DNA of 10,315 nucleotides, from NCBI GenBank assembly GCA_021156225.1, contig JAJNBN010000067.1, positions 1 through 10,315 on the forward strand. The letters run 5' to 3'. This stretch comes from Verrucomicrobiota bacterium. GTDB lineage: Bacteria; Verrucomicrobiota; Verrucomicrobiia; Limisphaerales; JAEYXS01. Shown here piece by piece: positions 1-7,644 of the stretch. The notes beneath the pieces were generated by a model. The model was not told the origin of the DNA, did not search any database, and was given only the letters and a program-made list of their open reading frames with translations. The translations under genes and the position numbers were made by a program. Each line of letters begins with the position of its first letter. Within the stretch, counting starts at the first letter, position 1.

Positions 1-21
1 GTTCGATGTTTCCCTCTTCAT
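1..21 (-). CDS. start of a downstream gene in the sigma-factor operon (partial, 7 codons)
   Basis: Only the first seven codons (MKRETSN) lie in the window, so no function can be assigned. The start is supported by an AAGGAG Shine-Dalgarno match at 28-33 followed by a 6-base spacer. The ATG lies 17 bases beyond the stop codon of the giant VWA protein on the same strand, which suggests co-transcription with the sigma factor and that protein. The basic N-terminus (Lys-Arg) would suit a signal peptide or membrane protein, but this is only a guess from seven residues. The alternative is a chance ATG after a purine-rich stretch. Confidence 0.5.
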
Positions 22-27
22 AAATTT

Positions 28-33
28 CTCCTT
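28..33 (-). promoter_or_regulatory. Shine-Dalgarno site for the gene starting at 21
   Basis: AAGGAG on the minus strand, 6 bases before an ATG. It stands out because the sigma factor, the giant protein and the sulfatase show no clear Shine-Dalgarno match before their starts. Confidence 0.5.
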
Positions 34-38
34 GAAAA

Positions 39-3000
39 TCATTTCCCCGAAAGGCTCTTCGCCTGCCGTATCATCCATTCCAGTTGTTTCGGACGCGGGT
101 CCGCCGGATACGCCTCCGGCACGCCCGCCATCTGCGCGATCAATTTCTCCGGCGTCACCTCCGCCGCATACGGACTCGTCACTAGCCACTCGCTGAAGGC
201 CGAAGCCGTGCCCGCGAGCCGCAACGGCAAACTCGCCTGCTCCATCGATTTCGATGCCCCGTCATACACCAGCGGCCATTCCTGCTCTCGATAATCATTC
301 GTGCCCGGCAGACGATACCGCACGCGCACGACGCCCAGCGGCCCTTCACCCGCCGGATTCACCTGCACCGTGTAGAGCGCATTGCCCGCCTCCGCCGCGC
401 CGATCTCCGCCGCATCCACCGTGTTATCGCGGAACTCCTCTTTCTTGAGCTGATGCTTCGCGTAACCAAGCTGGCGGAAAACCGTCACGCGCTTCGGATT
501 CCACTCCACCTGCACCTTCACATCTGAGGCCGCGACCTTCAGCGCGCCAGCGAGCTGGCTTGCGAACTCCGTCGTGGCCGCCTCTGGTGAATTCACAAAG
601 CCATAACGTCCATCACCGTTGCGCGAGAGCGCTTCCAGCAGGTCATCGTTGTAACCCTCCCAGCCGATGCCGAAGCAATCCAGCGCCACACCTTGCTGCC
701 TAAAGGACACTACCTTCTTCTTCAATGACTCAGGCTTCACATCACCCAAGTTCGCCGCGCCATCCGTCAGCAACACCACGCGGTTCACGCCGTTCGGCAC
801 GAAATGCCGTTGCGCCGTCTGATACGCGAGGTTCATCGCCTCTTCCAGGTTCGTGCCGCCTTCCGGCGTGAGATTCCCCACGCGTCCCGGCAACTCATTC
901 GCCTGCGCCCCCGCCAAGCCATCCACCCAGAGCCGTGCCGTCCGCGCGAACGCCACCACGCTCACCTTGTCCTGCGGCTGCAATTGTGAACCGAGCACGC
1001 GCAGACATTCCTGCCGGATGCGGATGCGATCCGCCCGTTCCATCGAGCCCGAGTTATCCAGCAGCAAGACGATGTTCAGCGGCTTGCCCGGCTCACGACC
1101 AACTGCCGCCGTCTGCACCGAGAACCGCACCAGGTCCCGATCATGCGCATACGGATACCGCGCCCGCTCCCAGGCAAAGGCCACGCGGGAACTGCCCGTC
1201 GGTTCGGGATCGTGATAATTGAACGCATTGATGAACTCCTCCGTGCGCACCGTGCCCGCCTCAGGCATCAAACCCTTCTCCAGGCTCGCCGCCGCCAGCT
1301 TGAACGACACATCACTCACATTCAGCGAGAACGTGGAAAATGCATTCTGTGCTGTGCTGACCTCCGGTTGCGGGATGCCCGGCGGAGCGGGAACCGGCTT
1401 CGCGGCAGGCGTATCCTCTTCCTTGGCCACCTTCTTCACCTCTGCCTTCAATTCCTCCTTCTGCTTGACCAATTGTTGCAGGGCCGGTTTGTTTTCTTCC
1501 GACAGCTTCGCCAATTCCTGAACCACTGCCGGTGCCTTGGGCAGCAGCGACTGCTTAACGTCGGCGAACTTTGCCTCTACCTGCACTTGCGGTGGAACGA
1601 TGTTCAAGACTTCGACAGCAGACTGAATTATATCCATGTCCTGATCACTGGCTCGCACCATTAATACGCCCGTACGATCATTGAAAAAGACCTGTGTAGA
1701 AGCTCCATTGGCATTGGAGCTCATGTTCACCCCGGCTGCCTTAAGATAATCGTGGACCTGTTTCTGCCTTTCCTCGGAAAGCACCATTGTTGTAACCCCG
1801 GAGATACCCGCTCCACCTCCCAAGCCCCCGCCCTGAGGCATAGCAACCCTCGGCACCGCCAGCGGATCAACGCTTTTCCCGCCGCCACGCCCTCCTCCAC
1901 CTTGCGCCCCCCCGCCCTCCGAACTGGGCAGATTCTCAGTAGTAGTCTCTGCCAGACTCTCCAAGCCTTCGGCAAACTTCTTCGGGTCCACCTTGAAAAC
2001 GCGGGTTTTCAGCTGCGGATTCGCTGCCGCCAACGAGTCCCGTGTCGCTGGAATCTCCCACGCCTTCTCCACATCCACGATTCTGACCCGTTGTTCGAAA
2101 TCCCGCTTCCGCGCCAGATCACTATATCTGGCTTCTTGAATCTGATTCAGTTGGTCATACGCCGCCGAATTAGCAGGATCTTGCTTGATGACCTCTCTCA
2201 ACTTTGCCTCCGATTCCTCAAGCCTGCGCAGTTCATGGAGCTGCTTGGCATCCTGCACCAGCTTGGTCGCTTCTTCCTTATTCCCCTTGGTGACGCTCGG
2301 TAAGCCTGTAGTGCCCGCAATCCGCTTGGCCAGTTTCAGAGATTCGCCCTGCAATTGCTCCGCCTCAGCCAGCTTGCCTTCCTTCATTAACCCTTCCGCC
2401 CGTTTCAACGTCTCGCCCAGCAAGGTTTCAGTCGCCTGTCGCTTCGCCGCTTCCTCTGCCGGTTTCAAATCCGTCGCCACCACCGGTGCTGGTTCGGCAA
2501 GCATCCTCGCCGCTTCCACCTCCACGCCAAACCGGTCTGCGGGCTGCTTCATCAGCTTCCCAACCTGCCCATCTATATAGTCCGCATCCACATCGCGCCC
2601 CATCTGCCCCACCTTCGCCCGCGTGTCAGATTCCACCGCTGTGCCATTCGCAACCTGCATCTTGCTCTGCGGCAGGACGCTGGAGCCAAGGGGAGACAAC
2701 TGCCCGGGGGGCACCACCGTGTATGCATAACGCCCCACAGATTTATCCCCCCCGGAAGGGGGTACAGTTCCATCCGGGCGCGGGGTAGTCAATGCAACCA
2801 CCCCATTGTTGTCATACCAGACATTCCTCTGCGCATCGCCTAACGACGCTCTGGTATCCGCAACTCCCTTCACCTGATCGCCTCGCTCCTTCATACGTCC
2901 GACGGTGGCGGTGGTTCCATCCACAACACTCATCCTGTCCTCCAACCCATCCACCCGGTCCAAGGCATCTGCGTCCACCCCAGCCAGCAAGGCTGGCCGT

Positions 3001-5138
3001 TTCGGTGCCGTGGTTGGGGAATCAGACAACATGCTCCGATTGACATCGACCAAGCCGCGCGTTTCCACCGCGTACACCTTCGCCCCAGCAGCTTCACTCT
3101 CCGCCCGCTCCTTAACTCTCGATTCCGGCCGACTGACCGCCGCCGGTTCCGTCATCGGTTTCGCGGGCAGCGGTATCGCCTGCCGATAAAACCGTTCCCC
3201 ATCCACGCGCTGCGCCACCCCGCCATCTGCCAATCCCCGCTTCAGTTCCAGACCGAGTTCAATCGGCTGGTTTTGAGCCGTCGGCGTATCCGCCTCAGGC
3301 CTGATGGTCCACGCGCCGGACTGGCTTTGCGGCTTGCCTTCCGCCGCCGCCAAACTGTCCTTATGCCCATCGGTGAATAACGCCTCGGGCACTGGCGTGC
3401 TACCCGGCGCGAGCTTACGGGATTCCACACCTTGCCCCGCCATTCCGGGAGTGATGGCCCCAAAGGAAGTATCCGCGAAATAATTGTCGCCAGCTATCAC
3501 CAGCGGCGTCTGGCCTGGCGTAGCGTAACCAGTCCCTCGCGGCACGACTCCGCCAATGTCCTTGGTGGTATCGTAGGTGACAATATTCGGGGTGGTAAAA
3601 TTGACCACGCCGCCCTGATTCTGGGAGGCCGTTCCACTACCCGCGAACAGGCGCCCGGCCCGCGGTGCCTCCGCGAGTTTTTGATCACTATCCAGCGCCG
3701 TGAACCGCTCGTTGGGTGCACCAGCCAAATCACCCCCTAAGAAGACTCCATTCGTCACCGTCACCGAGATCATATTACCCGCAATCACTGGATTCGCGCT
3801 GGCACCGCTTATCTTCACCTTGGCAGCATCGGGCGTATTGTCTGCCACTCCCTTGATTCCCTCCGTAAACTCATTCTGTTGCTGGTATCCCCAGTGAGTC
3901 GTCCCCAATCCTGCACCCCCGGCACTCACGCCGCCGCTTTGCGCCACCTGGCCGCTCTTTTCATACGCATTATTGCCGAACCTCACGTCGCCCACCGGCG
4001 TTCTAGTAGCCACGTTGTCACTTAGATCCTTGATCTGCGCCACTTCAGTCTCGGGCAGGATGATGCGGAGGTTTCGGGGAGCACCCTGCGCCGCACCACC
4101 TTCCGTGTTCGCCATTTGTGACAAGGACTTGGATTCGGAAGCGGCCGGGCGTTGCACCCGGTAACGATAATTTCCCTCTCCCCCGCCGCCGCGAGACGGC
4201 TCCATGGGAATACCCGCAGTCACCCCGCCCACACTCTGTGCTTGCGGCCCACCGATAGGAGCCGCGCCCGTAACGATCGAGGATTCCCTCATGTACACGG
4301 TGTCTCCTCCAGCTGAAGGTGCCCGATCGAGCGACCGACCCCCTGAACTGGGAGCCGGGCTGGAAAGCTGCACCTGCGGAAGATTCTCTGGCAAAGCGAT
4401 GGGAGCGATGGAGTAGGCGATTACGCCGTCAGACATTGACTGGCGCTCTTGTAACGACAAGGCGCTGGTGGTCGTTACAACCGCACCCGGCGCCGACTCA
4501 GCAGAAGCGGATGAAGCCTTGGCTGAATACAAATACCGCAACCCTCCCACATCCTCCCGGGTCAACCCGGAAAACTCAGAACTAGGTGGAGCTGCGGGGG
4601 TGGACATAGCCGCTGAAGTAGAAGGCGGCGGCATTGCAGCCGTATAATCTGAATCACTGCTAAATAGACTCTCGATTGAACGTCCCAGCGCTACGAGTCC
4701 TCTTGGTTGCGCTTCCCCCTCCATTGCGAACTCTTCCCGTTTCGGAACCATCAACCAGCTCACCCCAAACAACGCCACTACCATCGCCGCCAGCTTCAGC
4801 AAATCCTTCTGATACCGTCTCCAGAACGATACCTTGATGATTTTCTTCTCCTTGGCTTTGGGAGAACCGCCTTTAAACACCGCCAGCAATTCCTGCCGCC
4901 GTTCATGCGCGAGGGTCAGCGGCTCTGGTATGGATTGCGCGGGCAGTTCGGTCGTCGGCACGGCGTCGCGCACCAGGCCCATGACGGCTTTCAGCCGGTC
5001 GTGCAGGCGCATCAGGTCGGGGTTCGCCGCCATGGCCGCGCGCACTTCCGCTTCCTCCGCCGGGCTCAGTTCGCCCAGGAGCAGCGCGGTGATCCGCACT
5101 TCCATATCGTTCTCAGGATTCAAATCTTCGGGTTTCAT
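39..5138 (-). CDS. giant anti-sigma-like / TPR / secretin-like / YfbK-type VWA membrane protein
   Basis: This 1699-residue protein is probably anchored in the inner membrane. Residues 1-60 resemble the Zn-less anti-sigma N-terminus (the LGELSPAEEAEV and NPDL patterns), with no HxxxCxxC zinc motif. A basic stretch (95-114) precedes a membrane segment at about 113-132, predicting N-in/C-out topology. Residues 140-890 are Ser/Gly/Pro/Ala-rich low complexity. TPR-like and coiled helices follow at about 890-1025 (EAKLREVIKQDP), then a Gly-rich linker (1070-1113), a secretin/STN-like unit at about 1117-1193 (LMVRASDQDMDII, PPQVQVEAKF) and a charged helix (1194-1260). The C-terminus matches YfbK-type proteins: a VWA N-terminal domain (1262-1345), VWA from 1352 and a DUF3520-like tail from about 1530. 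The MIDAS is complete: D1361, S1363, S1365, T1429 and D1459. The ATGA overlap with the sigma gene implies coupled translation. Sigma inhibition and a surface-sensing role are inferred from context. Confidence 0.88.
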   Translation of the reverse strand: MKPEDLNPENDMEVRITALLLGELSPAEEAEVRAAMAANPDLMRLHDRLKAVMGLVRDAVPTTELPAQSIPEPLTLAHERRQELLAVFKGGSPKAKEKKIIKVSFWRRYQKDLLKLAAMVVALFGVSWLMVPKREEFAMEGEAQPRGLVALGRSIESLFSSDSDYTAAMPPPSTSAAMSTPAAPPSSEFSGLTREDVGGLRYLYSAKASSASAESAPGAVVTTTSALSLQERQSMSDGVIAYSIAPIALPENLPQVQLSSPAPSSGGRSLDRAPSAGGDTVYMRESSIVTGAAPIGGPQAQSVGGVTAGIPMEPSRGGGGEGNYRYRVQRPAASESKSLSQMANTEGGAAQGAPRNLRIILPETEVAQIKDLSDNVATRTPVGDVRFGNNAYEKSGQVAQSGGVSAGGAGLGTTHWGYQQQNEFTEGIKGVADNTPDAAKVKISGASANPVIAGNMISVTVTNGVFLGGDLAGAPNERFTALDSDQKLAEAPRAGRLFAGSGTASQNQGGVVNFTTPNIVTYDTTKDIGGVVPRGTGYATPGQTPLVIAGDNYFADTSFGAITPGMAGQGVESRKLAPGSTPVPEALFTDGHKDSLAAAEGKPQSQSGAWTIRPEADTPTAQNQPIELGLELKRGLADGGVAQRVDGERFYRQAIPLPAKPMTEPAAVSRPESRVKERAESEAAGAKVYAVETRGLVDVNRSMLSDSPTTAPKRPALLAGVDADALDRVDGLEDRMSVVDGTTATVGRMKERGDQVKGVADTRASLGDAQRNVWYDNNGVVALTTPRPDGTVPPSGGDKSVGRYAYTVVPPGQLSPLGSSVLPQSKMQVANGTAVESDTRAKVGQMGRDVDADYIDGQVGKLMKQPADRFGVEVEAARMLAEPAPVVATDLKPAEEAAKRQATETLLGETLKRAEGLMKEGKLAEAEQLQGESLKLAKRIAGTTGLPSVTKGNKEEATKLVQDAKQLHELRRLEESEAKLREVIKQDPANSAAYDQLNQIQEARYSDLARKRDFEQRVRIVDVEKAWEIPATRDSLAAANPQLKTRVFKVDPKKFAEGLESLAETTTENLPSSEGGGAQGGGGRGGGKSVDPLAVPRVAMPQGGGLGGGAGISGVTTMVLSEERQKQVHDYLKAAGVNMSSNANGASTQVFFNDRTGVLMVRASDQDMDIIQSAVEVLNIVPPQVQVEAKFADVKQSLLPKAPAVVQELAKLSEENKPALQQLVKQKEELKAEVKKVAKEEDTPAAKPVPAPPGIPQPEVSTAQNAFSTFSLNVSDVSFKLAAASLEKGLMPEAGTVRTEEFINAFNYHDPEPTGSSRVAFAWERARYPYAHDRDLVRFSVQTAAVGREPGKPLNIVLLLDNSGSMERADRIRIRQECLRVLGSQLQPQDKVSVVAFARTARLWVDGLAGAQANELPGRVGNLTPEGGTNLEEAMNLAYQTAQRHFVPNGVNRVVLLTDGAANLGDVKPESLKKKVVSFRQQGVALDCFGIGWEGYNDDLLEALSRNGDGRYGFVNSPEAATTEFASQLAGALKVAASDVKVQVEWNPKRVTVFRQLGYAKHQLKKEEFRDNTVDAAEIGAAEAGNALYTVQVNPAGEGPLGVVRVRYRLPGTNDYREQEWPLVYDGASKSMEQASLPLRLAGTASAFSEWLVTSPYAAEVTPEKLIAQMAGVPEAYPADPRPKQLEWMIRQAKSLSGK

Positions 5139-5707
5139 GGTATCAGTCCCGTCCGGGCGAGTTCCGCCGCGATCGTTTTCAGGGCATGATGCAGGAGATA
5201 GCCCACGTTGCTGCTGCTCAGGCCCGTCCGCCGGGCGATCTCCTGATAGGAAAGGTCCTCGTCAAATTTCAGCCGCACCACCTCGCGACTCCGGTCATCC
5301 AGCGTGCTCAGGCTCAGCCGCACCAGCCCGATGCCCTCCCAGCGGATGATCTGCTCGTCCGGCAACGGCTCCGGGTCCGTGCCGTTATGGTTGTTGTCCG
5401 CCTGCTCTTCGCCGTCCGGTCCGGTGCCCGTCTCCATCGGCACTGTCTTGGCCGCCTGGCGCCGCTGGTTCAGCGCCAGGTTATGCACCGTGCGGTAGAG
5501 CCACCTTCTGGGCTCCTTCACGTCGGCGAATTGTGCGTGCAACTTCATGAATGCTTCCTGGACGACATCTTCTGCGGGCGCCCGTTCCCCCACCAACCTC
5601 AGGGCATAACTGAGCAGCGGCGATTCCAGGGCTGCGAACAGCTCCTCGATCGTTTCCGGACGCGGCGTCTCCGCGCTGGCTGCGGCGTCAGGCTGCACCA
5701 CGGTCAT
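5135..5707 (-). CDS. ECF-type RNA polymerase sigma factor
   Basis: This 190-residue sigma-70 family protein has the two domains typical of ECF sigma factors. Sigma-2 spans about 23-88: the DVVQEAFMKLH helix is the core-binding region 2.2, and RRWLYRTVHNLALNQRR is the -10-reading region 2.3/2.4. Sigma-4 spans about 125-182 (LDDRSREVVRLKF), with a helix-turn-helix at about 153-173 (SYQEIARRTGLSSSNVGYLL) that reads the -35 element. The linker at 90-120 is long, acidic and Asn/Asp/Pro-rich. Length is normal for the family. Its stop overlaps the start of the giant anti-sigma-like protein by four bases, the usual sigma/anti-sigma arrangement. The ATG at 5707 has no Shine-Dalgarno match; a candidate ECF promoter sits just upstream and would leave a very short leader, suggesting autoregulation. 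The target regulon is unknown. Confidence 0.93.
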   Translation of the reverse strand: MTVVQPDAAASAETPRPETIEELFAALESPLLSYALRLVGERAPAEDVVQEAFMKLHAQFADVKEPRRWLYRTVHNLALNQRRQAAKTVPMETGTGPDGEEQADNNHNGTDPEPLPDEQIIRWEGIGLVRLSLSTLDDRSREVVRLKFDEDLSYQEIARRTGLSSSNVGYLLHHALKTIAAELARTGLIP

Positions 5708-5721
5708 GGGTGTTGGGGTGA

Positions 5722-5749
5722 CATAGCGTGTCAGGTCACAGTTGGTTCC
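5722..5749 (-). promoter_or_regulatory. candidate ECF-type promoter of the sigma/anti-sigma operon
   Basis: On the minus strand, GGAACC (5749-5744) resembles the RpoE/ECF -35 consensus GGAAC. It is followed, 16 bases on, by GCTATG (5727-5722) as a possible -10. Transcription would start near 5715, about 8 bases before the ATG. Autoregulation through such promoters is common for ECF factors. The -10 match is weak and one GGAACC can occur by chance. Confidence 0.35.
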
Positions 5750-5757
5750 ATTCCGCT

Positions 5758-5793
5758 CCGGTTCGACCGGTCTTAACAGGTGTCATCACACCT
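5758..5793. other. two small adjacent dyads upstream of the sigma gene
   Basis: CCGGT-TCG-ACCGG occupies 5758-5770 (with GACCGGTC as an overlapping 8-base palindrome at 5765-5772), and AGGTGT-CATC-ACACCT occupies 5778-5793. Both lie just upstream of the candidate ECF -35 box and could be operator half-sites or weak hairpins. The arms are only 5 and 6 bases, so chance is a real alternative. Confidence 0.3.
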
Positions 5794-5873
5794 ATACGAC
5801 ACACCGAGAGCACATTCCTTAGACGAATTGTTAAAAGATTTCCTCCGCAGTATCTCTGACCATAAAATGCCGT

Positions 5874-6077
5874 CAACCCGCCTGCGGCCAAGCACTTGGA
5901 ACTCGGCTGGAGCGTGGGTTTTCTCAACCCGCCGCAACTCCCCTAAGCAACGCTGGCCCCCAGAACTCTCCAAGGACACGACAAACCGGCAGAAAGAGGC
6001 TTACTCCATAGCCAGACAACTCCTACGATTTCACCCCGGCTGCCAAGCGGCAGTCTCTGCGGGTTGAGACAACCCGC
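5874..6077. repeat. four copies of CAACCCGC within about 200 bases
   Basis: Direct copies occur at 5874-5881, 5925-5932 and 6070-6077, and an inverted copy at 6059-6066. The first two extend to TCAACCCGCC (5873-5882 and 5924-5933), 51 bases apart. The last two form a perfect 7-base-pair hairpin, GCGGGTT-GAGAC-AACCCGC, at 6059-6077. A related dyad, GGGTT-TTCTC-AACCC, lies at 5916-5930. They may be regulator sites upstream of the sigma operon or remnants of an intergenic repeat. Confidence 0.45.
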
Positions 6078-6085
6078 GCCCCACC

Positions 6086-7528
6086 TCAATACTTCGGCCG
6101 CACATCCGTGATGCCTTCATATACGGGCATCTTGTCCGGTCCGATGTGCTTGGAGAGTTTCTCCAAGTCCCGCTCCAACTGCTTCCTTTGGGCCGCCCAT
6201 TTCGGGTCGTTGATGAGATTCTTTTGCTCCAAGGGATCGCTGGCCAGGTGATACAGCTCGGCCGTGAAGCGGTCCGGTCCGCCATCGCCATGCGGATACC
6301 GGATCAGCTTCCATTCGTCCGTGCGGATGCCGCGCACATTGGGCGTGTAAGGAAACTGCTTCTCGAAGTTGTATTCGTAGAGGAAGGACTCACGCCACTT
6401 CACCCGCTTGCCCTCCAGCAAAGGTTTCCAAGACAGTCCCTCGATATTCTTCAACGCCTTGCCGCCGCCGAAGTCCACAATGCTCGGCGCCATGTCCAGG
6501 CTGAGGACCATCTGGTCAATGACCGTCCCCGGCTTCACCAACGGCGGATACCGCACCAGCAAGGGGATACGCAAGCTGTCCTCATACATCGTGCGCTTGT
6601 CCGTGCGACCGTGCTCACCGAGCACGAAGCCATTGTCGCTCGTGTAGATAATGACCGTATTATCAAGCTGCCCGCTGGCCTTGAGCGTTTCGTAGATACG
6701 CCCAACGCTCTCATCCACCGAAAGCACGGTGGCGAGATACGTCCGCACCAGCCGCTCCAAGGTCTTCAAGTCATAGAGCGGGCCACCGCCGCCATGCCAA
6801 GTAGGATAGCTTTCTTTCAGCCACGAGGGTTTGTCCGGGGCAGCATAATCATCCGCGTTCTTGGGCCGGGGAATCGCCACGTTATCCAGTGCGTTGGCAA
6901 ATCGCGGCTCCGGCTGGATGGGTCCGCCATGCGGGGCTTTCTGTCCAAGGATGAGGAGAAACGGTTGCTCCCGCTTTTGCTTCAACCACTCCAGCGCGAA
7001 CTCCGTCACCACCGTGGTGTAATAACCGGGAACCTTCTTTCGCACGCCATCGATGTTGAATTCGTTATCGAAATAATTTCCCTGTCCGCGATGGCTGACC
7101 CAGTGGTCGAAGCCCGGGCGTTGCTCGTCGTTATCCTCGCCCATGTGCCACTTGCCGATGTAGGCGGTCTGGTAACCCGCCGCTTTCAGGCTGCGCGGAT
7201 AACTGGGCAGATCCACCGGGTATTCCGTGAAATTATTCTGCACACCATGCTGCCGCGCATAGCGCCCGCTCAACATGGACGCCCGGCTGGGTGAGCACAG
7301 CGAGGTGGTGACAAAAACATTCTTGAACCGCGCACCTTCCTTGGCCAGCCGGTCGATATTCGGAGTGGACAGAAGCTTGTTCCCCGCACAACTCATGGCA
7401 TCTGCCCGCTGATCGTCGGTGAGGATGACAAGGATATTGGGCCGGGAAGCCGCCTGCGCTCGACCCGCCGAGGCAAGACCGCCAACCAGCAAGATAAGTG
7501 TCGCGGCCAAAGCGGAAAATGATTTCAT
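6086..7528 (-). CDS. exported S1-family sulfatase (N-acetylglucosamine-6-sulfatase/arylsulfatase-like)
   Basis: This 480-residue enzyme is predicted to hydrolyse sulfate esters, probably on sulfated polysaccharides, in the periplasm or outside the cell. A signal peptide covers residues 1-26 (cleavage likely after AQA). The S1 core is intact: D38-D39 (ILTDDQ) as calcium ligands, the C78-S79-P80-S81-R82 motif whose Cys becomes formylglycine, K126 and H128 (GKWHMG), H200 (KAPHGG), D298-N299 (TSDNG) and K311. The C-terminal subdomain (about 400-470, ending in SDPLEQKNLIND) is typical. Length is normal. Overall pattern best resembles GlcNAc-6-sulfatase/mucin-sulfatase-like members, but the substrate cannot be read from sequence. 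Maturation needs a formylglycine-generating enzyme or anSME, neither of which is in the window. The gene appears monocistronic: a terminator lies upstream and a 378-base gap downstream. No Shine-Dalgarno match precedes the ATG. Confidence 0.94.
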   Translation of the reverse strand: MKSFSALAATLILLVGGLASAGRAQAASRPNILVILTDDQRADAMSCAGNKLLSTPNIDRLAKEGARFKNVFVTTSLCSPSRASMLSGRYARQHGVQNNFTEYPVDLPSYPRSLKAAGYQTAYIGKWHMGEDNDEQRPGFDHWVSHRGQGNYFDNEFNIDGVRKKVPGYYTTVVTEFALEWLKQKREQPFLLILGQKAPHGGPIQPEPRFANALDNVAIPRPKNADDYAAPDKPSWLKESYPTWHGGGGPLYDLKTLERLVRTYLATVLSVDESVGRIYETLKASGQLDNTVIIYTSDNGFVLGEHGRTDKRTMYEDSLRIPLLVRYPPLVKPGTVIDQMVLSLDMAPSIVDFGGGKALKNIEGLSWKPLLEGKRVKWRESFLYEYNFEKQFPYTPNVRGIRTDEWKLIRYPHGDGGPDRFTAELYHLASDPLEQKNLINDPKWAAQRKQLERDLEKLSKHIGPDKMPVYEGITDVRPKY

Positions 7529-7540
7529 GGCTTGGGACAG

Positions 7541-7570
7541 AATTTATCTGCCTGACCCGCTCAATTGCAA
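7541..7570 (-). promoter_or_regulatory. candidate promoter of the sulfatase gene
   Basis: TTGCAA (7570-7565) and TAAATT (7546-7541) on the minus strand are 18 bases apart, each matching the sigma-70 consensus at four of six positions. They sit between the upstream terminator and the sulfatase ATG, and would give a leader of only about 6 bases. Confidence 0.35.
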
Positions 7571-7586
7571 CCGCATTGCTGGTGGG

Positions 7587-7620
7587 AAAAACAAAGCGCC
7601 GGACGTTTCCGTCCGGCGCT
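7587..7620 (-). terminator. intrinsic terminator of the choice-of-anchor gene
   Basis: On the minus strand, an 11-base-pair GC-rich stem (outer arms 7610-7620 and 7595-7605) closes a GAAA tetraloop and is followed by TTGTTTTT (7594-7587). It begins 25 bases beyond the TAA stop at 7645. It insulates the sulfatase gene from its upstream neighbour. Confidence 0.9.
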
Positions 7621-7644
7621 CACACAGGCAGGAACTATCCGCGT

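Larger units (their letters stand above)
5708..6085. other. 378-base intergenic region, no convincing gene
   Basis: The region lies between the sigma-factor start and the sulfatase stop. Reading frames on both strands give Arg/Ser/Pro-rich translations with no recognisable motif, signal peptide or ribosome site. The longest plus-strand frame needs a GTG start at 5780. It holds the candidate sigma promoter, two dyads and a repeated CAACCCGC motif, and ends in two small hairpins (6040-6053 and 6059-6077) with no T-tract. A small RNA or decayed gene cannot be excluded. Confidence 0.6.

Noticed and set aside
1143..1664. 173-codon plus-strand frame, and others opposite the giant protein gene (e.g. 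1752-2303, 4707-5349)
   Set aside because: All are antisense to a frame with clear VWA, TPR and anti-sigma-like features. Their compositions are typical shadow-frame Arg/Pro/Ser/Cys-rich translations.
3200..4700. Repetitive-looking Gly/Ser/Ala/Pro stretches, considered as a tandem repeat or insertion
   Set aside because: No regular period or flanking duplication could be seen. The frame stays open, and this is best explained as a low-complexity linker of the giant protein.
5186..5776. 196-codon plus-strand frame
   Set aside because: Antisense to the well-supported ECF sigma factor, and it has no domain signature of its own.
5780..6067. 95-codon plus-strand frame in the intergenic gap, and opposing minus frames (5736-5927, 5773-5979)
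   Set aside because: GTG start for the plus frame, no ribosome site, Arg/Ser/Pro-rich translation and no recognisable motif. Overlapping open frames on both strands suggest base-composition artefacts.
6040..6077. Two hairpins after the sulfatase stop, considered as its terminator
   Set aside because: The stems are only 5 and 7 base pairs and no T-tract follows on the minus strand. They may aid Rho-dependent ending but are not a typical intrinsic terminator.
6146..7294. 382-codon open frame on the plus strand
   Set aside because: It lies fully antisense to the sulfatase, whose full set of catalytic residues is intact. The antisense translation is Arg/His/Leu-rich with no motif or signal peptide, as expected for a shadow frame in GC-rich DNA.
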